DNA of 64,000 bases, from positions 1,055,340 to 1,119,339 of the forward strand of contig JAMWFC010000044.1 of assembly GCA_027475525.1 (NCBI GenBank), written 5' to 3'. This DNA comes from Macrolepiota albuminosa. Its lineage: Eukaryota > Basidiomycota > Agaricomycetes > Agaricales > Agaricaceae. The position numbers were made by a program, and so were the translations under genes. A model generated the notes under the pieces. That model was not told the DNA's origin. It saw only the letters and a list, made by a program, of their open reading frames with translations, and searched no databases. Positions 24,950 through 36,901 of this stretch are shown here, piece by piece. Position 1 is the first letter of the stretch; the number at the start of each line of letters is the position of its first letter.

Positions 24950-25363
24950 TATGAAAGGGTATATAGCAGGATCCACAAAAGACCGAGTTGATGCTTTCTA
25001 TCCAGATGTTTTCAAAGGTTTTCCAAGCAAAAAAAGACGAGCAGCAGTACAATTGTCACCATGTTGAATTTGAATAAGTCAAGGTCCACTGCCATGGAGC
25101 AAGCTTTTATCATAATAAGTCCTTAATTACCTTTCGAGGCTGACGCGCTGACGTGTTAATTAGGAAGATTGTGGCTGTGCAGAACGTCACGCTGGGATAC
25201 ATTCCTCAAAAGGTGTGACGTGTAATCTCCTTTGCTGCCAGCCAGCTCATTGTCTCCATTTTGCAGGAGTGGAAATTTCTCTGGCTTAATGTAAGCTTTA
25301 ACCTTTGAGTTCAGCAAGTACACTCACGAGTTGCCTCCTACCAGTAGAACATTTCGTTGAATA

Positions 25364-26277
25364 ATGGAGCAACAACAAAAAGCACCCCCTGAAATAAAAA
25401 ATGCTGCTCAGTTTTTGCGAGGAGCTTTAAAGGCTCGAGTAGGAGCTTTGAATGGAAAACGCCTTGATTACTTCAAAGGTATGTCACGTTCTGGTCGCGT
25501 GTTGGGTGTCTGAAATCATCGATTGGATAGGCAAATCCGCCATAAAAGCACTCCTTTCACCTGGGTATCAGAAGGTCAAAGACGTCCCTCCAGTACAAAA
25601 CGAAGAACAGGCCATAACCGTGCTCTCAGCTGTGAACGCATTTGCCTTCTTCCTCCGAGTACAACGTGGCGGTCCGTCAGGTTCTTCGAGCTCATCACCG
25701 AAGATTCTACAAATCATACAAGAGCAAAAGTTTGTGGCTGAAGAGTACTACGTGTGGTTTTTTGAAGGTTCGCAGTGGACTACGTATGCTGGCGGCATTC
25801 TCATGGTGGCGATCATGCTTGCTGGTGTCATGTTCCCTCTGTGGCCCCATATCATGCGCCTCGGCGTGTGGTACTTGAGTATTGCTATGCTGGGTCTCCT
25901 CGGTTTATTCTTTGCCATTGCCATCGTCCGCCTCATTTTCTACGTCATAACGCTTATTGTCGCGTCTCCGGGCATTTGGATATTCCCGAAACTTTTTGCC
26001 GACGTTGGATTTGTACGTCTTTTTCCCTTGTTTCCCTTTAAGCACCGCTTACACGTGTGCATAGGTTGAATCATTCATCCCTCTATGGGAATGGGATCTT
26101 CCTAAAAAGAAGACAAAGAAGTCCAAGAAAGGCGATAAGACCGAGAAGAAAAAGGGTAAGGCAGTATCCACCAATGGCGATGGAGGAGCCTTCATCGAGG
26201 AGGTGGAGGAATCAGGAGATTCGCGTCCACACAGTCGTTCTGCTAGGGTGGAGGATGCAGAGGATGAGGATGCTTAG
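25364..26277 (+). CDS. SEC62: Sec62, ER post-translational translocation subunit
   Basis: Component of the Sec62/63 complex on the Sec61 channel, needed for post-translational import into the ER. Exons 25364-25478, 25531-26012 and 26065-26277 give 269 residues with intact phases. The soluble N-terminus has the conserved AAQFLRGALKARVGALNGKR and FFEGSQW segments. Two membrane spans follow (GGILMVAIMLAGVMFPLWP and LSIAMLGLLGLFFAIAIVRL), then FIPLWEWDLPKKK and a Lys-rich, then acidic tail in the cytosol. Domain order and length match fungal Sec62. The ATG is preceded by a short leader with no upstream in-frame start. Confidence 0.93.
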
Positions 26278-26387
26278 GTTACTAGATGCATATTTGTTTG
26301 GGCATTTTCCATTATATTTATGAACTCCTTTATACAGCTGAGAGCAATAAACCCGTCCGAATAATCTCCACATCGATGCCTCATACC

Positions 26388-27969
26388 TTAGGGTGGAGGA
26401 TCAGCCGAGGCCCCAAGCTCCCTTAGAGCTTGCTCTGCATGTTCAATGCCACTCTGAAGTCCAATCGATTTCGATTGCTTTAGACTGAGCGCTAAAAGTC
26501 TCTTCGCCTCCTGGTTGTCACCGGCCATCTGAGATTACATATTGAATGAAATATGTGTGAGGAATAACTGGGCCACTTACCCGACGCAAAGCTGCAACAT
26601 TAAAGAGCGCAACAGCGAATGCGAGCTCACAGGTGTCATTAATGTGAGGCAACTTTTCTTTTGCCCTCATGGTGATTTGCAGGCCTTGAAGAGCCCAAGC
26701 TTCCGCCTGATGAAGGATTTCTTTAGTAGGTTTGGATTGGTTGCGAATGATGAGTTCAGATAGGTTAGCCATCAATTGTGCCCCTGGTATTTACAGAATG
26801 TCAAAATACAGCATTAACGGATCTTGAAAGAGTATATTGCACCTCTGCACCTTTCATCATCGGTCGAATCCTCGGGTGATGGCGGAACAAGGAGAGATAT
26901 GGCTTGGAGGTAGAGAGGCATAGCAAAGCTAGTCTATAGTGAGCATATGCTTTGACCGATTAAGATAAACGCACTCCACTCTCCCTGCTTCTGCATAAAA
27001 GGCGCCCAACGCTTCCAGCGGAGAAGCAATATCTGTTTTAGTAGCCCATGTAGGAAGCGAGAGCTCTGACAGCATCGTTCGGGTGTCAGGATCGCGAGGT
27101 TGCGAACGTGTAGTTTCCAATGCATGGCTCAGGGGATTTGCTTGTTCTGAACCTTCTGGCTGTTCACCGAGTCGGAAGACAGACTTCAATATTGCCTCTA
27201 CTGCCCAGACAAGATAACGCTCTTCATCCTCCCTTCTTCCCAATTTGGCAGCCATTTCTCCAAGCTTGTAAGATATAGCGATTGCTCGCAGTTTCTCAGG
27301 CCCGCTCAATTCTTGCTCCATTCCAGCTTGCTGTAGTTGCTCAAGAGACTCGAGATATATGTCATACGCCTTCTCACAGTTCCCATCGGCTTCCAAAACG
27401 CTCGCAAGGAGAACCGCAATTCCAGAGGTCTTCAAGTAGGGCTCATCCTTGAAAACCTCGACGGGAAGAATCTTGGACTTCTCCCATGCTCTAGCTAGCA
27501 TGCGTCAAAGCATGGTCATTACTCGAACGATTTTACGAACCTTAGAAGGAAATTTGTGCTGAGTTTAAGGTCGCCCTTGTCCCTAGCCTTGAGGCCACTA
27601 CGAAGGTCTGACCTTAGTTGTGTTGGCCATAAAGTCATCATCCCATAGAAATGATATCTAACAAATGAAAAAGGAGAACCGGTAAATAAGCGCTCGAAAC
27701 GCAAAATCTTACGGAACGTACATGCCATATATTGTTGCTCCAAACCCGACGGCACAGAATACTTTGAAGAGCGGCCGTAGTGAACTGCGAGACGAAGCAG
27801 ATTCAAGGTTTTCTTGACTATACGACCTATTCTGAGACTTTCGAACCTCCGGTATGTTTCCACGCAGAAAGACTGCTCGTCCACAGTTCAGTGCAACTGT
27901 CCCTCGACTACTGGTAGTCAGTGATCCTAGCCGTTTTATGGAGGTGTTCAAAAGACTATTTGAGCTCAT
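26388..27969 (-). CDS. Mitochondrial membrane TPR protein (Mgr3-like)
   Basis: Six exons can be joined with consistent phases: start 27969 (MSSNSLLNTSIKRLGS), introns near 27718-27662, 27537-27493, 26977-26935, 26845-26789 and 26581-26531, stop at 26388. There is a basic/Ser-rich presequence, one hydrophobic segment (FKVFCAVGFGATIYGMYV), then helical repeats typical of TPR (LEADGNCEKAYDIYLESLEQL; ISYKLGEMAAKLGRREDEERYL; LEALGAFYAEAGRV; AFAVALFNVAALRR). The layout, an N-terminal anchor plus TPRs, resembles fungal Mgr3/i-AAA adaptor-like proteins, which help deliver substrates to the mitochondrial AAA protease. That assignment is inference; TPR and membrane anchor are what is seen. Confidence 0.75.
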
Positions 27970-29057
27970 CTGTGATCTATAACCTCAGACAAGCAGTACA
28001 ATGAGGACGTAGCAAGAAATAGTAAGTCTGGAAGGTCTGCCTAAGTCTGTTCGTGGGGACTAAGAAATTCAAGTTCTCATGGTGATTATATAATCTCCAG
28101 CGCTCCAAGCTCATAAGCTGCAAAGTGTAGCGGCGACAAGCGCCAGTGCTCATGCTCTGCGTGGGTGACTTCAATAGGCACCATCCCCTTCTGAAAATCT
28201 ATTGAAAATTGCTATTTCAATGTAAGCCTGGGGCTACATGCCTTGCTGGCTAGCCCAGTGATAAGGCAGATGGCAAGAACTATCTACTCATTCCTTTTAG
28301 GACATATTGGCATAATGGCAATGTATGGTTGGATGCAACCAGAGTTTAAGTTCCTCTGCAAGAAGGCATTGAGCTCATCCCTCTCTCTAGGAGAGAGGAG
28401 ATAGATCTTGCTGCTGGAGAGCTCTGCATTGGAAATAAGCTCAATAGCATGGTTCTACTACTTGCACTCTGGTAGGCAGTTGAGTGAAGCTTTAGAGAAA
28501 ACATCTTCAAATTGCAGGTGATGAAAGACTGCATCTTAAAATGACTTAGAGGCAGACTTATCAGCAAATGCCTGAGCTAGCTGCTGTAAGGGCAACTTCT
28601 GAGGGCTATGGCTCAGTCACACTTTCATGACCCATTATCTCTGACACCTCTGTCCTCATCATTCAATCAGATAGCTGGTACTGGTGCCTGTCCTCAAGCT
28701 CTGGACCCCACCAATCAACCCTGGTACAGTTCTATACAACCAATGGGCTCTGACCGATTCTCCAATACCATGGTGGGCCCTGACCAATCTTCCTGGTACC
28801 ACACCCATACTTGAACAATATGCCACACAAAACTCACATCTGGACAATACACCGCACAGGACTGACCACATGGAGCACAGCTTTGGAGCTTACCTGAATG
28901 ACCCAGATCTTACCCACTATAGTTATCTAGCTTGTAGCCAGCAACCCATTACAGTAGTCTTGATATTGCCATAACTTCTGCCTCTATATTCATCTGTTTA
29001 TCTTGTACAACTTGCTCAATCTATTTTCTTTTTTTTACCAGTCTTCCAATTCACTAA
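27970..29057. other. No gene; includes a partial LTR fragment at about 28591-28628
   Basis: Scattered short frames only. The 38-bp piece beginning TGTAAGGGCAACTTCTGAGG at 28591 is the 5' end of the LTR family seen complete at 29063, followed by unrelated sequence. The rest is low-information, probably decayed repeat. Confidence 0.4.
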
Positions 29058-29062
29058 GTCTC

Positions 29063-29795
29063 TATAAGGGTGACCTTTAGAGGCTATGGCTCAGTCACAC
29101 AGCTGGCAGAGAGAGATTCAAAGTGTATTAGAATATATACTGACAATATCATAATAACTACTCACCTGGCAGAGCGAGATCCAAAGAGAACAAGTCTAGG
29201 GATTCTCTATGCTAGGTTGGATGCTTGTAGCATAGTATGCTATGTGGCCATGGCCACATAGCTTTAGTTAGTAGAATTAGCTTAAATTATATTATATTTA
29301 TTATAATATAAATACTTACCTGCTGCTTATTAAGCAGCTTATTTTTGTTTTACACTACATAGTCAATAGACCAGTCTGGTCTGATTCTGTATTGTGTGAA
29401 CTTAAGCTCTCACTAAATCAGTAACTTCATTACAATGCTTCTGGGGCCTCTGAAGCATGGGAAACAACTGTACAGTACAACAAAACCTTTAAAACTTGAA
29501 AATTGCCCAAACAAACAAGTACACAAACAAGGCAGGAAAACTCCAAACTTTGGAAGTCAGAAAGGCAAACTCTGGCTTATATAAGTGGTCTGAAAGCAGT
29601 ACTGAAGGGCCCACACTTGTCTGAATGATAGCTAAAGAACCAGAGCACCTCAAAGGCTGAGAATAGTACCAATAGATAGTGTTGGAAGAGTAGAAGCAAT
29701 AAGGTAAGAGAATGACAGCAGAAATAAGAGAATGAGTAAAGAGAGAATGAAGAAATGAAGAGTGGAAGCAGGAAGAAATGAGGACTCCCCTGACA
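29063..29795 (+). repeat. Solo LTR, family A, with 5-bp target duplication (interrupted by LTR B)
   Basis: The sequence starts TATAAGGGTGACC and ends AGGACTCCCCTGACA. It is flanked by GTCTC at 29058-29062 and 29796-29800, a perfect 5-bp target-site duplication. Without the inserted LTR B copy it is about 519 bp. Related copies are at 30087-30583 and 34493-35104. Confidence 0.8.
29226..29434 (+). repeat. Solo LTR, family B, inserted in LTR A
   Basis: 209 bp, starting TGTAGCATAG and ending TTCATTACA, with ATGCT target duplications at 29221-29225 and 29435-29439. An inverted repeat (CTATGTGG / CCACATAG) lies near the 5' end and a TATA-rich core in the middle. A second member is at 34135-34368. 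Confidence 0.88.
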
Positions 29796-30086
29796 GTCTC
29801 ACTTCAATCCTCTCTTCTGTTTTCTGGTCTCAGTCTTTCCTCTGATCTTCTCCTCATTGTTCCTTTGCCCTTTCCAGCTCTGCTCCCCCTTTGTTACCTC
29901 TCAGACTTAGCCCAGGATCCTGCCCCTTTACCCCTTTGAACTCTGGTGTTCCATGTGCTCCTCAGAGCACCCTTGTGCCCTATCCAAAACTCTGGAGCTT
30001 GCTCACCACTACCCAGAGACACCTTGTAGACTTTGAGTCTGCCTAGTAAGGACCTGCTTGTAATCAGAAGCCCCTGTTGTTAGCAG

Positions 30087-30583
30087 AACCTGACACACAT
30101 AGCTGGCAGAGGGAGATCCAAAGTATATTAGAATATATACTAACAATATCATAATAACTACTTGTCTAGCAGAGAAAGAGCCAGAGAGAACAAGTATATA
30201 GATTCCGTATGCCAAAATTGATGCTTCTGAGGCCTCAGAAGCATGGGAAATAACTGCACAGGTCAACAAACCCTTAAAAAACTTAAAAAATTGCCTAAAC
30301 AAACAATCACACAAACAAGGCAGGAAAATTCTGGACTTTGGAAGTCAAAAAGGCAAACTCTAGCTTATGTGAGCAGCCTGTATGCATTATTGAAGGTGCC
30401 ACACTTGTCTGAATGATAGCTAAAGAACTAGAGCACTTTAAAGGCTGAAAATAGTACTAATAGATAGTGTTGAAAGAATAGAAGCAGTAAACTGAAAGAA
30501 TGACAGAAAAAATAAGGAAATGAATGAAGGGAGAATAAAGTAATAAAGAGTGAACAAAGGAAGAAATGAGGAGTCCTCTGATA
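30087..30583 (+). repeat. LTR family A, probable 5' LTR (truncated)
   Basis: Shares TATTAGAATATATACT-ACAATATCATAATAACTACT-type text and the (GAATGA)-rich 3' part with the other two copies. The 5' start is missing or rearranged; it ends GAGTCCTCTGATA. Confidence 0.7.
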
Positions 30584-30789
30584 GGACTGGTAGATGAAAC
30601 ATCCTCAGTCCTAGCAATAGCATCACTTCTGGGCCTATACACTAGCATGACTGTAAGCTCTTCAGTGCTAGCTACCTCCAGCTAGCGCCAACACACTTCT
30701 AGTCCCTCACTCTGAGGCCTCCCTCTCTGTTTATGCCAATATTCCTCACTTAGCACTCCTTGATGCATTCAATAATGACTGAGCTATGA

Positions 30790-32500
30790 GCAAGCAATCT
30801 CTGCACTCACATGTTATCTATGTTGAGCTGAGTGGCAAGGCCTTCCCTTCTGACACTGTTAAGATTGCTTAGGTCCTTTTCTACATGAAGTCTGAATAAG
30901 CTTCAACATACATGCTACAAGGTTTTTGATGCCCTAGAGGAGTAGAGGGTTTTGGGAGTTGGGCTCAATTTGAAAAGGAATATCAAACTGAGTTCTTTTC
31001 CTTAGATTCTGCCAAGGTAGTAGCACCAACTCTTTGAGACCCTCATTGATATGGACAGGAGAAGTGGATGCTAGATAAGTACATTGACCTCTTCAGAGCT
31101 CTTACTAAACAGGCTTGCTATCTGGATGGTCTCCAGCTCTGTCTCACCTTCCAAAATGGCCTCCTCCTCTTTTATAGACTAGATTGATAGCATGGCTGAA
31201 GGATGACCAGATGACATGTGCATTAAATCCTAGTATCAAGTAGCATGTGTTTTTTTTTTTTTTTTGGACTCTGCCACCGTGGCTAACGCCACGGTCTTTG
31301 ATTTCAAGGTAAGGAATACATGGGAATCGTATGTCATCCACCCTACAGTATATTAAGGGACTGATTTACAGACACTCCCATAGCTACTCTGGCCGGATAG
31401 CCTTTTCAGTTGATGCCGGTTACGCCTCATAGCCACTTTACTACAGTTTGATTCCATCGGAGTTCATACAGCCCTTGGTTTGAAACCTCCCAATTGTCTG
31501 CCGTTAACGTTCCTTCCTGCCTATTCAAACTCCGTACTGCTTTCCCCTTCACCTTTCCATTGTTGGTAAGTTGTGACCTGCTTAGTCGCATGCCAAGACC
31601 CCCCATACCCAGAACGGGCCCCCTTTCAGGCTTCCTCACATGGACTAGTTCACGGTTGCCTTTACTGAGCTGACCTGGTAGTTGTTGGTTACAGACTTGT
31701 ATCACTCAGAAGAACAGCGGTCCGGCCTGCCCACCTGGTGCACCTGAGGTCTTATATTGCTCCCCAAATCTCTCTCACGGTACTAGTGCCCATCCTACCT
31801 GTGCTGCATTATAGGTCTGCGGTGAACTAATCTCCCTCCGTTTGAACTGAACCGGTTTCTGGCAACCTGCGCGTACTCCCAGCTGACCCTCCCTTTGATC
31901 TTCAATTTTCCCACCTCCCTGTAACCACATCAGGCAATCACCCCATTTCCTAAGTAACTGGAGTATGATGGTAACAGTACATCCTTAATTCACGTGTCGG
32001 TGATCTCCACATTGGTGTTCCCAATGGACGGCCTGACCAACAAAGCCTTCCAATGTGTCACGTGTAAGCGGTGGCTTCCCGGCGGCGTTGAAGAACCCAC
32101 GTGGTGTCTAAATTGTTTTCCACATAGGCAGATTGAACCTAAGCTCTCCCCAGAGGGCTAACCCCCAGGACCACAATGGTGCTAGCTGAGCCATCGTGTC
32201 CCCAGTAGCATGTGTTTAGTGGCAGCTTATAGAGCTAAAGTGTTAGCTCTACCAAGGGACTGTCTTTTGCTCCATCTCACATGCATCTCTACCTGCTTGT
32301 TCTCCCATCCAACTTCCATTCCTGCTCTGCACTCCAGCCTCAGCTCAAGTACCTCTGGCATGCCCACTTCATTTTGGTGTTTTCATGGATGTCAATGCCT
32401 CTCACCAATGTTTGTCCCTTCTTCTCCTCTACCCTCATTGTGGAAAGGCTGGTCACTTCATTCAATACTGTTCTCAGAGGTTAAAGATATGCTATCTCTC
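30790..32500 (+). pseudogene. Gypsy gag pseudogene interrupted by a retroposon
   Basis: The conceptual frame, with several stops, reads VLFYMKSE...GSWAQFEKEYQTEFFS... KYIDLFRALTKQACYLDG... , resembling the Retrotrans_gag region. After the insertion at 31250-32203 the frame continues to a CCHC zinc-knuckle relic (PHCGKAGHFIQYC, about 32440-32478). Multiple in-frame stops rule out function. Confidence 0.65.
31250..32203 (-). mobile_element. Long non-coding retroposon with poly(A) tail and tRNA-like A/B boxes
   Basis: On the minus strand it begins GGGGACACGATGGCTCAGC at 32203 and ends in a 16-A tail (T-run 31250-31265). Both sides carry AGTAGCATGTGTTT (31239-31252 and 32204-32217), an 11-14 bp target-site duplication. 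Near the 5' end, TGGCTCAGCTAGC (32193-32181) resembles a pol III A box. GGTTCAATCT (32139-32130) resembles a B box, 54 nt downstream. About 938 bp without the tail, far longer than a standard SINE, and with no long ORF (a 92-codon frame only). It sits inside the dead gag gene. Confidence 0.75.
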
Positions 32501-34134
32501 AGTCTTAGAGCAGAAAGAGCTCCTTCTTTAGCTTCTTGCTGCTGGAGACATTCAAAGAAACCCCTCACCAAATGTGCAGACTGCAATAGAACCTTTGCAT
32601 AAGTCTTTAGGTCTTTTAGAGGCTGTTGTCAGGGGACTTCCTTTTCTAGCACTCTCTCAGTACTTTCCAGCTCCCTGTCAGGGACTGGTTTTCAGACTAT
32701 GTCCAACCCTATTCCAAGCTTAGTCTGACAATGCACCCACTCTTAGCACATCTAAATGATCACTTGGCCCATCCTATCCTCTTTCATCTTCTAGTTGTCA
32801 GCCTTGATAAGTCATATGCATGGATCTTAGCATCAATTATTGTTAGTCATACTTTATTACATACTAGGGCCCAATTAGTTAAGCAGTATTAATAATAGCA
32901 CAGCCACTAATATAGTATATAAAAGCAGCCTGTTGATAAAATATCCCCAGGCTGAACAATAGCAGTGTTCTTCTTGCCTACACATCAAACCAACTGTAAG
33001 CTCTCTAGCAACATCTGAATGCTTAGTTAGCCTTGCCAGTCCTTTGTCTGACTCTTGCTTGACTCTATGCCTGCTCAAATCTTGCTTGTCACCAGTGCTT
33101 GCTAGCTCTGTGTAAAGAGTTCTGCAGATGTTAAGCATTCTCTTTACACCTCCTCAGCAACTCTCTGGCACTCTCAGGATTTTTCTGAGCCTTCCCAGGA
33201 GCTCTCAGAGCCTCTCCAATTTGTTCTGTGATAATGCAAGAGGATGCTCTGATGTGGAAAGCCAACTGAACACATCAGCTACTCAAGCCCACCATTAAGT
33301 AGAGCAAGCATCAAGCAGGCACAGTGACAAGCAGCTGGCAGACAAGAAGGCAGGCTATCAACAGGAGGCAGAGCCAAAGAGCAAAGGCAAAAAGCAAAAT
33401 TGTAGAGAGGTGGGAGGTGCTCTAGGAGGGCCTGAAAAGAATGAGTGATAGTGTATGTGGCCTAATGTGATCCAGCAAGTTTGATGATGTGAAGGGTGAG
33501 GGAAGCTTGAGTAGTCTTCACATGAGTCTCTAGAGCAAGCAAGCATTTCCAGGCCTCATTCTGGACGACAGAAGCATATAAGGGAGCATCTGGAGAGGCT
33601 GGCTGGGTCACAGAAACAGCAGGGGGGCAGAAGGTAATCTAGTGAGAAAGAGACTTAAAGGGCAAGAGAGGGTTCAAGCAGGCTAAAAGAGGCTTGTCAG
33701 GACCCATACCATTTTCATCCCTATCGTCAACCAACTCCAGAATCTACACAGTCCATCAGCTATACCTCTAAATCTCAGCCACAATCCTGTTTCAGCCACA
33801 TCCAGGTCTCAGCCACATCTAGAACCACTTTTTCTGTTCCAGATCACTTCTACAAGTCCAGATCAGTTCTATCTATCTCAGACCATTTCTACTTGATTTA
33901 GATCACTTTTACTTGGATAAAATCACTTCTACCTGACTTAAATCACTTCTAACTCCCTCTTTTGGTAGTGTCCCACAGCTATATAAGGTCTCCTAGTCTG
34001 TAGCTACACTCCAGTCTTGAGATTACCTCTTGTTTGCTTTTGACTTGTGTCCATCCTTCTGGCTTTTACTCTTCAATCTATCGGTTTCCAGGTTCCTTTT
34101 CCTTCTTTATTTCTTTACTTGCTTCAGCCATATA
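32501..34134. other. Decayed internal retroelement sequence with a degenerate minisatellite
   Basis: No ORF of note. From about 33830 to 33960 there are roughly five to six degenerate ~22-bp units of the form GATCACTTCTACTTGA. Just upstream, CTCAGCCACATC-type units repeat (33770-33820). Confidence 0.5.
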
Positions 34135-34368
34135 TGTAGCGTAGTTCGCTATGTGGCGTTGGCCACATAGCTTTACTTACTGTATAGTAGACACTATTAT
34201 ATTATATTTATTATAATATAATATTAATTTACATTACTATATAAATAGTTTACCAGCTGCTTACAAAGCAGCTTAATTTTGTTGTATACTACATTGTCAA
34301 TAGACCGGTCTGGTCTGATTCAGTGTTGTGTGCACACTAAGCTCTATAAACTTCGTAACTTCGTTACA
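34135..34368 (+). repeat. Solo LTR, family B
   Basis: 234 bp, starting TGTAGCGTAG and ending TTCGTTACA, with ATATA target duplications at 34130-34134 and 34369-34373. It has the same inverted repeat near its 5' end and the same CAATAGACC-GTCTGGTCTGATTC block as the copy at 29226. Confidence 0.88.
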
Positions 34369-34492
34369 ATATACTTGTTTGCTGTTAAGTCTGCCTAAGT
34401 GGTTCTTTTGCTCTGTAAGAGCCCCTCTGGGTTGGAGAATTCTGACAAGGCTCCCAGACTGAAATGTAGAGACTTGTTCTGCTATAAGGGCA

Positions 34493-35104
34493 ACCTCTGG
34501 AGGCTATGGCTCAGTCACACAGCTAGCAGAGGGAGATCCAAAGTATATTAGAGTATATATTAACAATATCATAATAACTACTCACCTGGTCCTGGCAGAG
34601 GAAAATCTGAAGAGAACAAGTCTTGTAATTCCTTATGCCAGGACTAATGCTTCTGGGGCTCCAAAAGCATAGAAATCAACTGTACAGGACAGAAAACTTT
34701 AAAACTTCAAAAATTCAAAACATGAACACTGCCTTTGGCACAATAGACACCTAATTACATTATTGGAGTAGAGTATATACATTACTTTACCCCCATCTCT
34801 TAGCCCAACATTGTGGCTTGCTGGTGGTTAAAATCAAATTCATTCATCCATTCAAAAATTCTCTAAACAAACAATTATACAAACAAGGCAGGAAAACTCC
34901 AGCTTATATATGTAAGCTGTCTGTATATAGTGTTGAAGGGGCCACATTTGTCTGAATGATAGCTAGAGAACCAGAGCATCTTAGCGGCTGAAAGTAGTAC
35001 TAATAGACAGAGTTAAGAGAATGAATGAAGAACTAAGAAAATGAATGAAGAGAGAAGAAAGGAATAAAGAGTGAAAAAGGGAAGAAATAAGGAGTCCCCT
35101 GACA
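34493..35104 (+). repeat. LTR family A, probable 3' LTR
   Basis: 612 bp, beginning TATAAGGGCAACC and ending AGGAGTCCCCTGACA. It includes an extra ~100-bp segment (34735-34845) that is absent from the other copies. No matching target duplication at its own ends, consistent with being half of a pair. Confidence 0.75.
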
Positions 35105-36626
35105 GTCCATCCATATAACTTGTCAAGACTGACTACTAAGAGATGAAAAAGGAAAGGGTGAGCAAGTAGCTGTTGAGATCTGCTAGGAGCAGGCATATTG
35201 TCAGATTAAGTCCAGAGTAGAGTTGGACACAACCTGAAGACTGGTTCTTTAATATTCAGAACCTCATGGATAATGCTCATGGCATAATTCATATGTTTAT
35301 TTAGCACAACTCTCCCTGTGAACTAACAAAACTTGTAGCAATAAATTATTCCAAACCTCATTATAATGTACTTTCTTTAAATCCTTACTCTGAACTGGTG
35401 CTTTGTCAATGGCTTTACTATTTCCAGATGGTGACAATAGTACTCTTATATATGTTTTGAGCATGCTTTTTGACTTCAAGCTTTGTTGTTCTGCTCTGTA
35501 TGCAAAGAATATTAGCTAAAACAGTCTAGTGATTAGCTCAAATCTTGTGTCACTAGTGCTCTGGTACAGCAACCGGGAATGTACTCAAGGTCTATGCTAA
35601 CTTGCTTCTAGTCAATCTGGTATTGCACAGGATTATAACTAGGGGAGGCATCTGACTCTCTGTACTACTGTCCAACTACCCAGTTCATAGATTAGCATGC
35701 AAAGCTGCTTGGCTGTTGATTCACAGACACTACTCTTCTTTGCATGATATATACCATTTCACACTCATCAACTTAACAACTTATTTTGCAGGCCTATAGC
35801 TTCAACACCTCTTTTACTACATACATCGAGCTTTTGAAGGAATTGGCCCTTGAGGTCATCCAGCATACACAAAATTACTTGACTACCTCAGCATGCTGTG
35901 ATGGATTTGATTTGAATGCTTTGGTGGCTCGCTTCGTAAGGGACAAGGAGATTTCTTCAAAAATGACAATATAGTCTCTTTGATTTAGCAGCTGAACGTA
36001 CAATCTATAAAGTGGAGATCATAAATCTCACATTGAACATCCATCTTATGATCTTGCTAAACCAACAATTTCAAGGTTTTGAAATCATTGGAAGCAATAG
36101 TCAAGTTGCAATTTGCACCTTCAAAAAAACTAATGACCCACTCCATGCACTACTTTTTAATTATCTAGTGACAAGAAACAAAAGAAATACCTGCAGGTGC
36201 TATATCTGTAGTAAGGCCATTTACTGAAAAAATTGGCAAAAGTCGATGTTTTCGACCCATGATCCCAGTTGATCGGCTGGAGTTTTCCGGTTTAGCATGA
36301 AAAAATTTCCTGAGTGTTCCCTTACTCTCAATGCGCAAACTTTGGCTATACAAGCAGACTCGAACACTTGTGCTCTGAGTGCTACATGAAATCCATGGGT
36401 GTTACATTGTTATGTCACTCGCTCTCAGTGGCTGGTCATGAATAGCCTGAGACCACTTATGCCCCACTTCCCAATAACTTCTGTACCAAACTTATGCTCA
36501 TGACTCATAGCCTATTGTGTCCAAATTTAGGTGAATCTGCACTATCTTTAATGATGTAAGCTGCTATAGGAGGGGTGGGAAGGAGTATTCAAGCATTGTT
36601 TGGTCGAATCCAAGATATCTCCGAGT
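35105..36626. other. Repeat-like stretch without supported gene
   Basis: Short frames at 35786-35974 and 36012-36227 (+) could be exons of an old element (AG acceptors precede them) but match no family I know. Confidence 0.35.
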
Positions 36627-36743
36627 TCAAGTACACCCTTGCTGCCTAGCGTGTCCTCTCAAGTGTTGATAGTGTGTCATCTCTAGTATCAATTCAAAAG
36701 TAGTGAATGTATTTGTGAGATATCTAAAGGGTGGGAGGGTGGG

Positions 36744-36901
36744 TATAAAGCGAAAATGAAAAAAGAAGTGAAAGTGAAACAGACAAGTTTCACGTCGAAC
36801 AGAATAGTAGGGGTATCCAAAAAAGGAAAGAGCACAGTCCACACAAGCCACCCGCCTTATCTCACGCTGGGCTAGCAGACAAGCCCGTAGCACAGCTTCC
36901 A
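36744..36901 (-). repeat. 158-bp direct terminal repeat, 3' copy
   Basis: Differs from the copy at 42497-42654 at only two positions (both A/G), indicating a fairly recent element. It starts (plus strand) TATAAAGCGAAAATG and ends CACAGCTTCCA. Confidence 0.9.

Larger units (their letters stand above)
30087..35104 (+). mobile_element. Decayed Ty3/gypsy-type retrotransposon with nested insertions
   Basis: LTR family A copies bound it at 30087-30583 (5', truncated) and 34493-35104 (3'). Internal sequence has gag-like remains at 30790-31200 and 32215-32500. A non-coding retroposon (31250-32203) and an LTR B solo copy (34135-34368) have inserted later. No reverse transcriptase or integrase motif was recognised, so pol is lost or unrecognisable. 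Confidence 0.6.

Noticed and set aside
31427..31705. 92-codon minus-strand frame inside the poly(A) retroposon, and the idea that the region is rRNA
   Set aside because: Short, starts at an arbitrary Met, no family; I could not match any conserved LSU or SSU rRNA core segment, while target duplications and the A-tail explain the unit as a retroposon.
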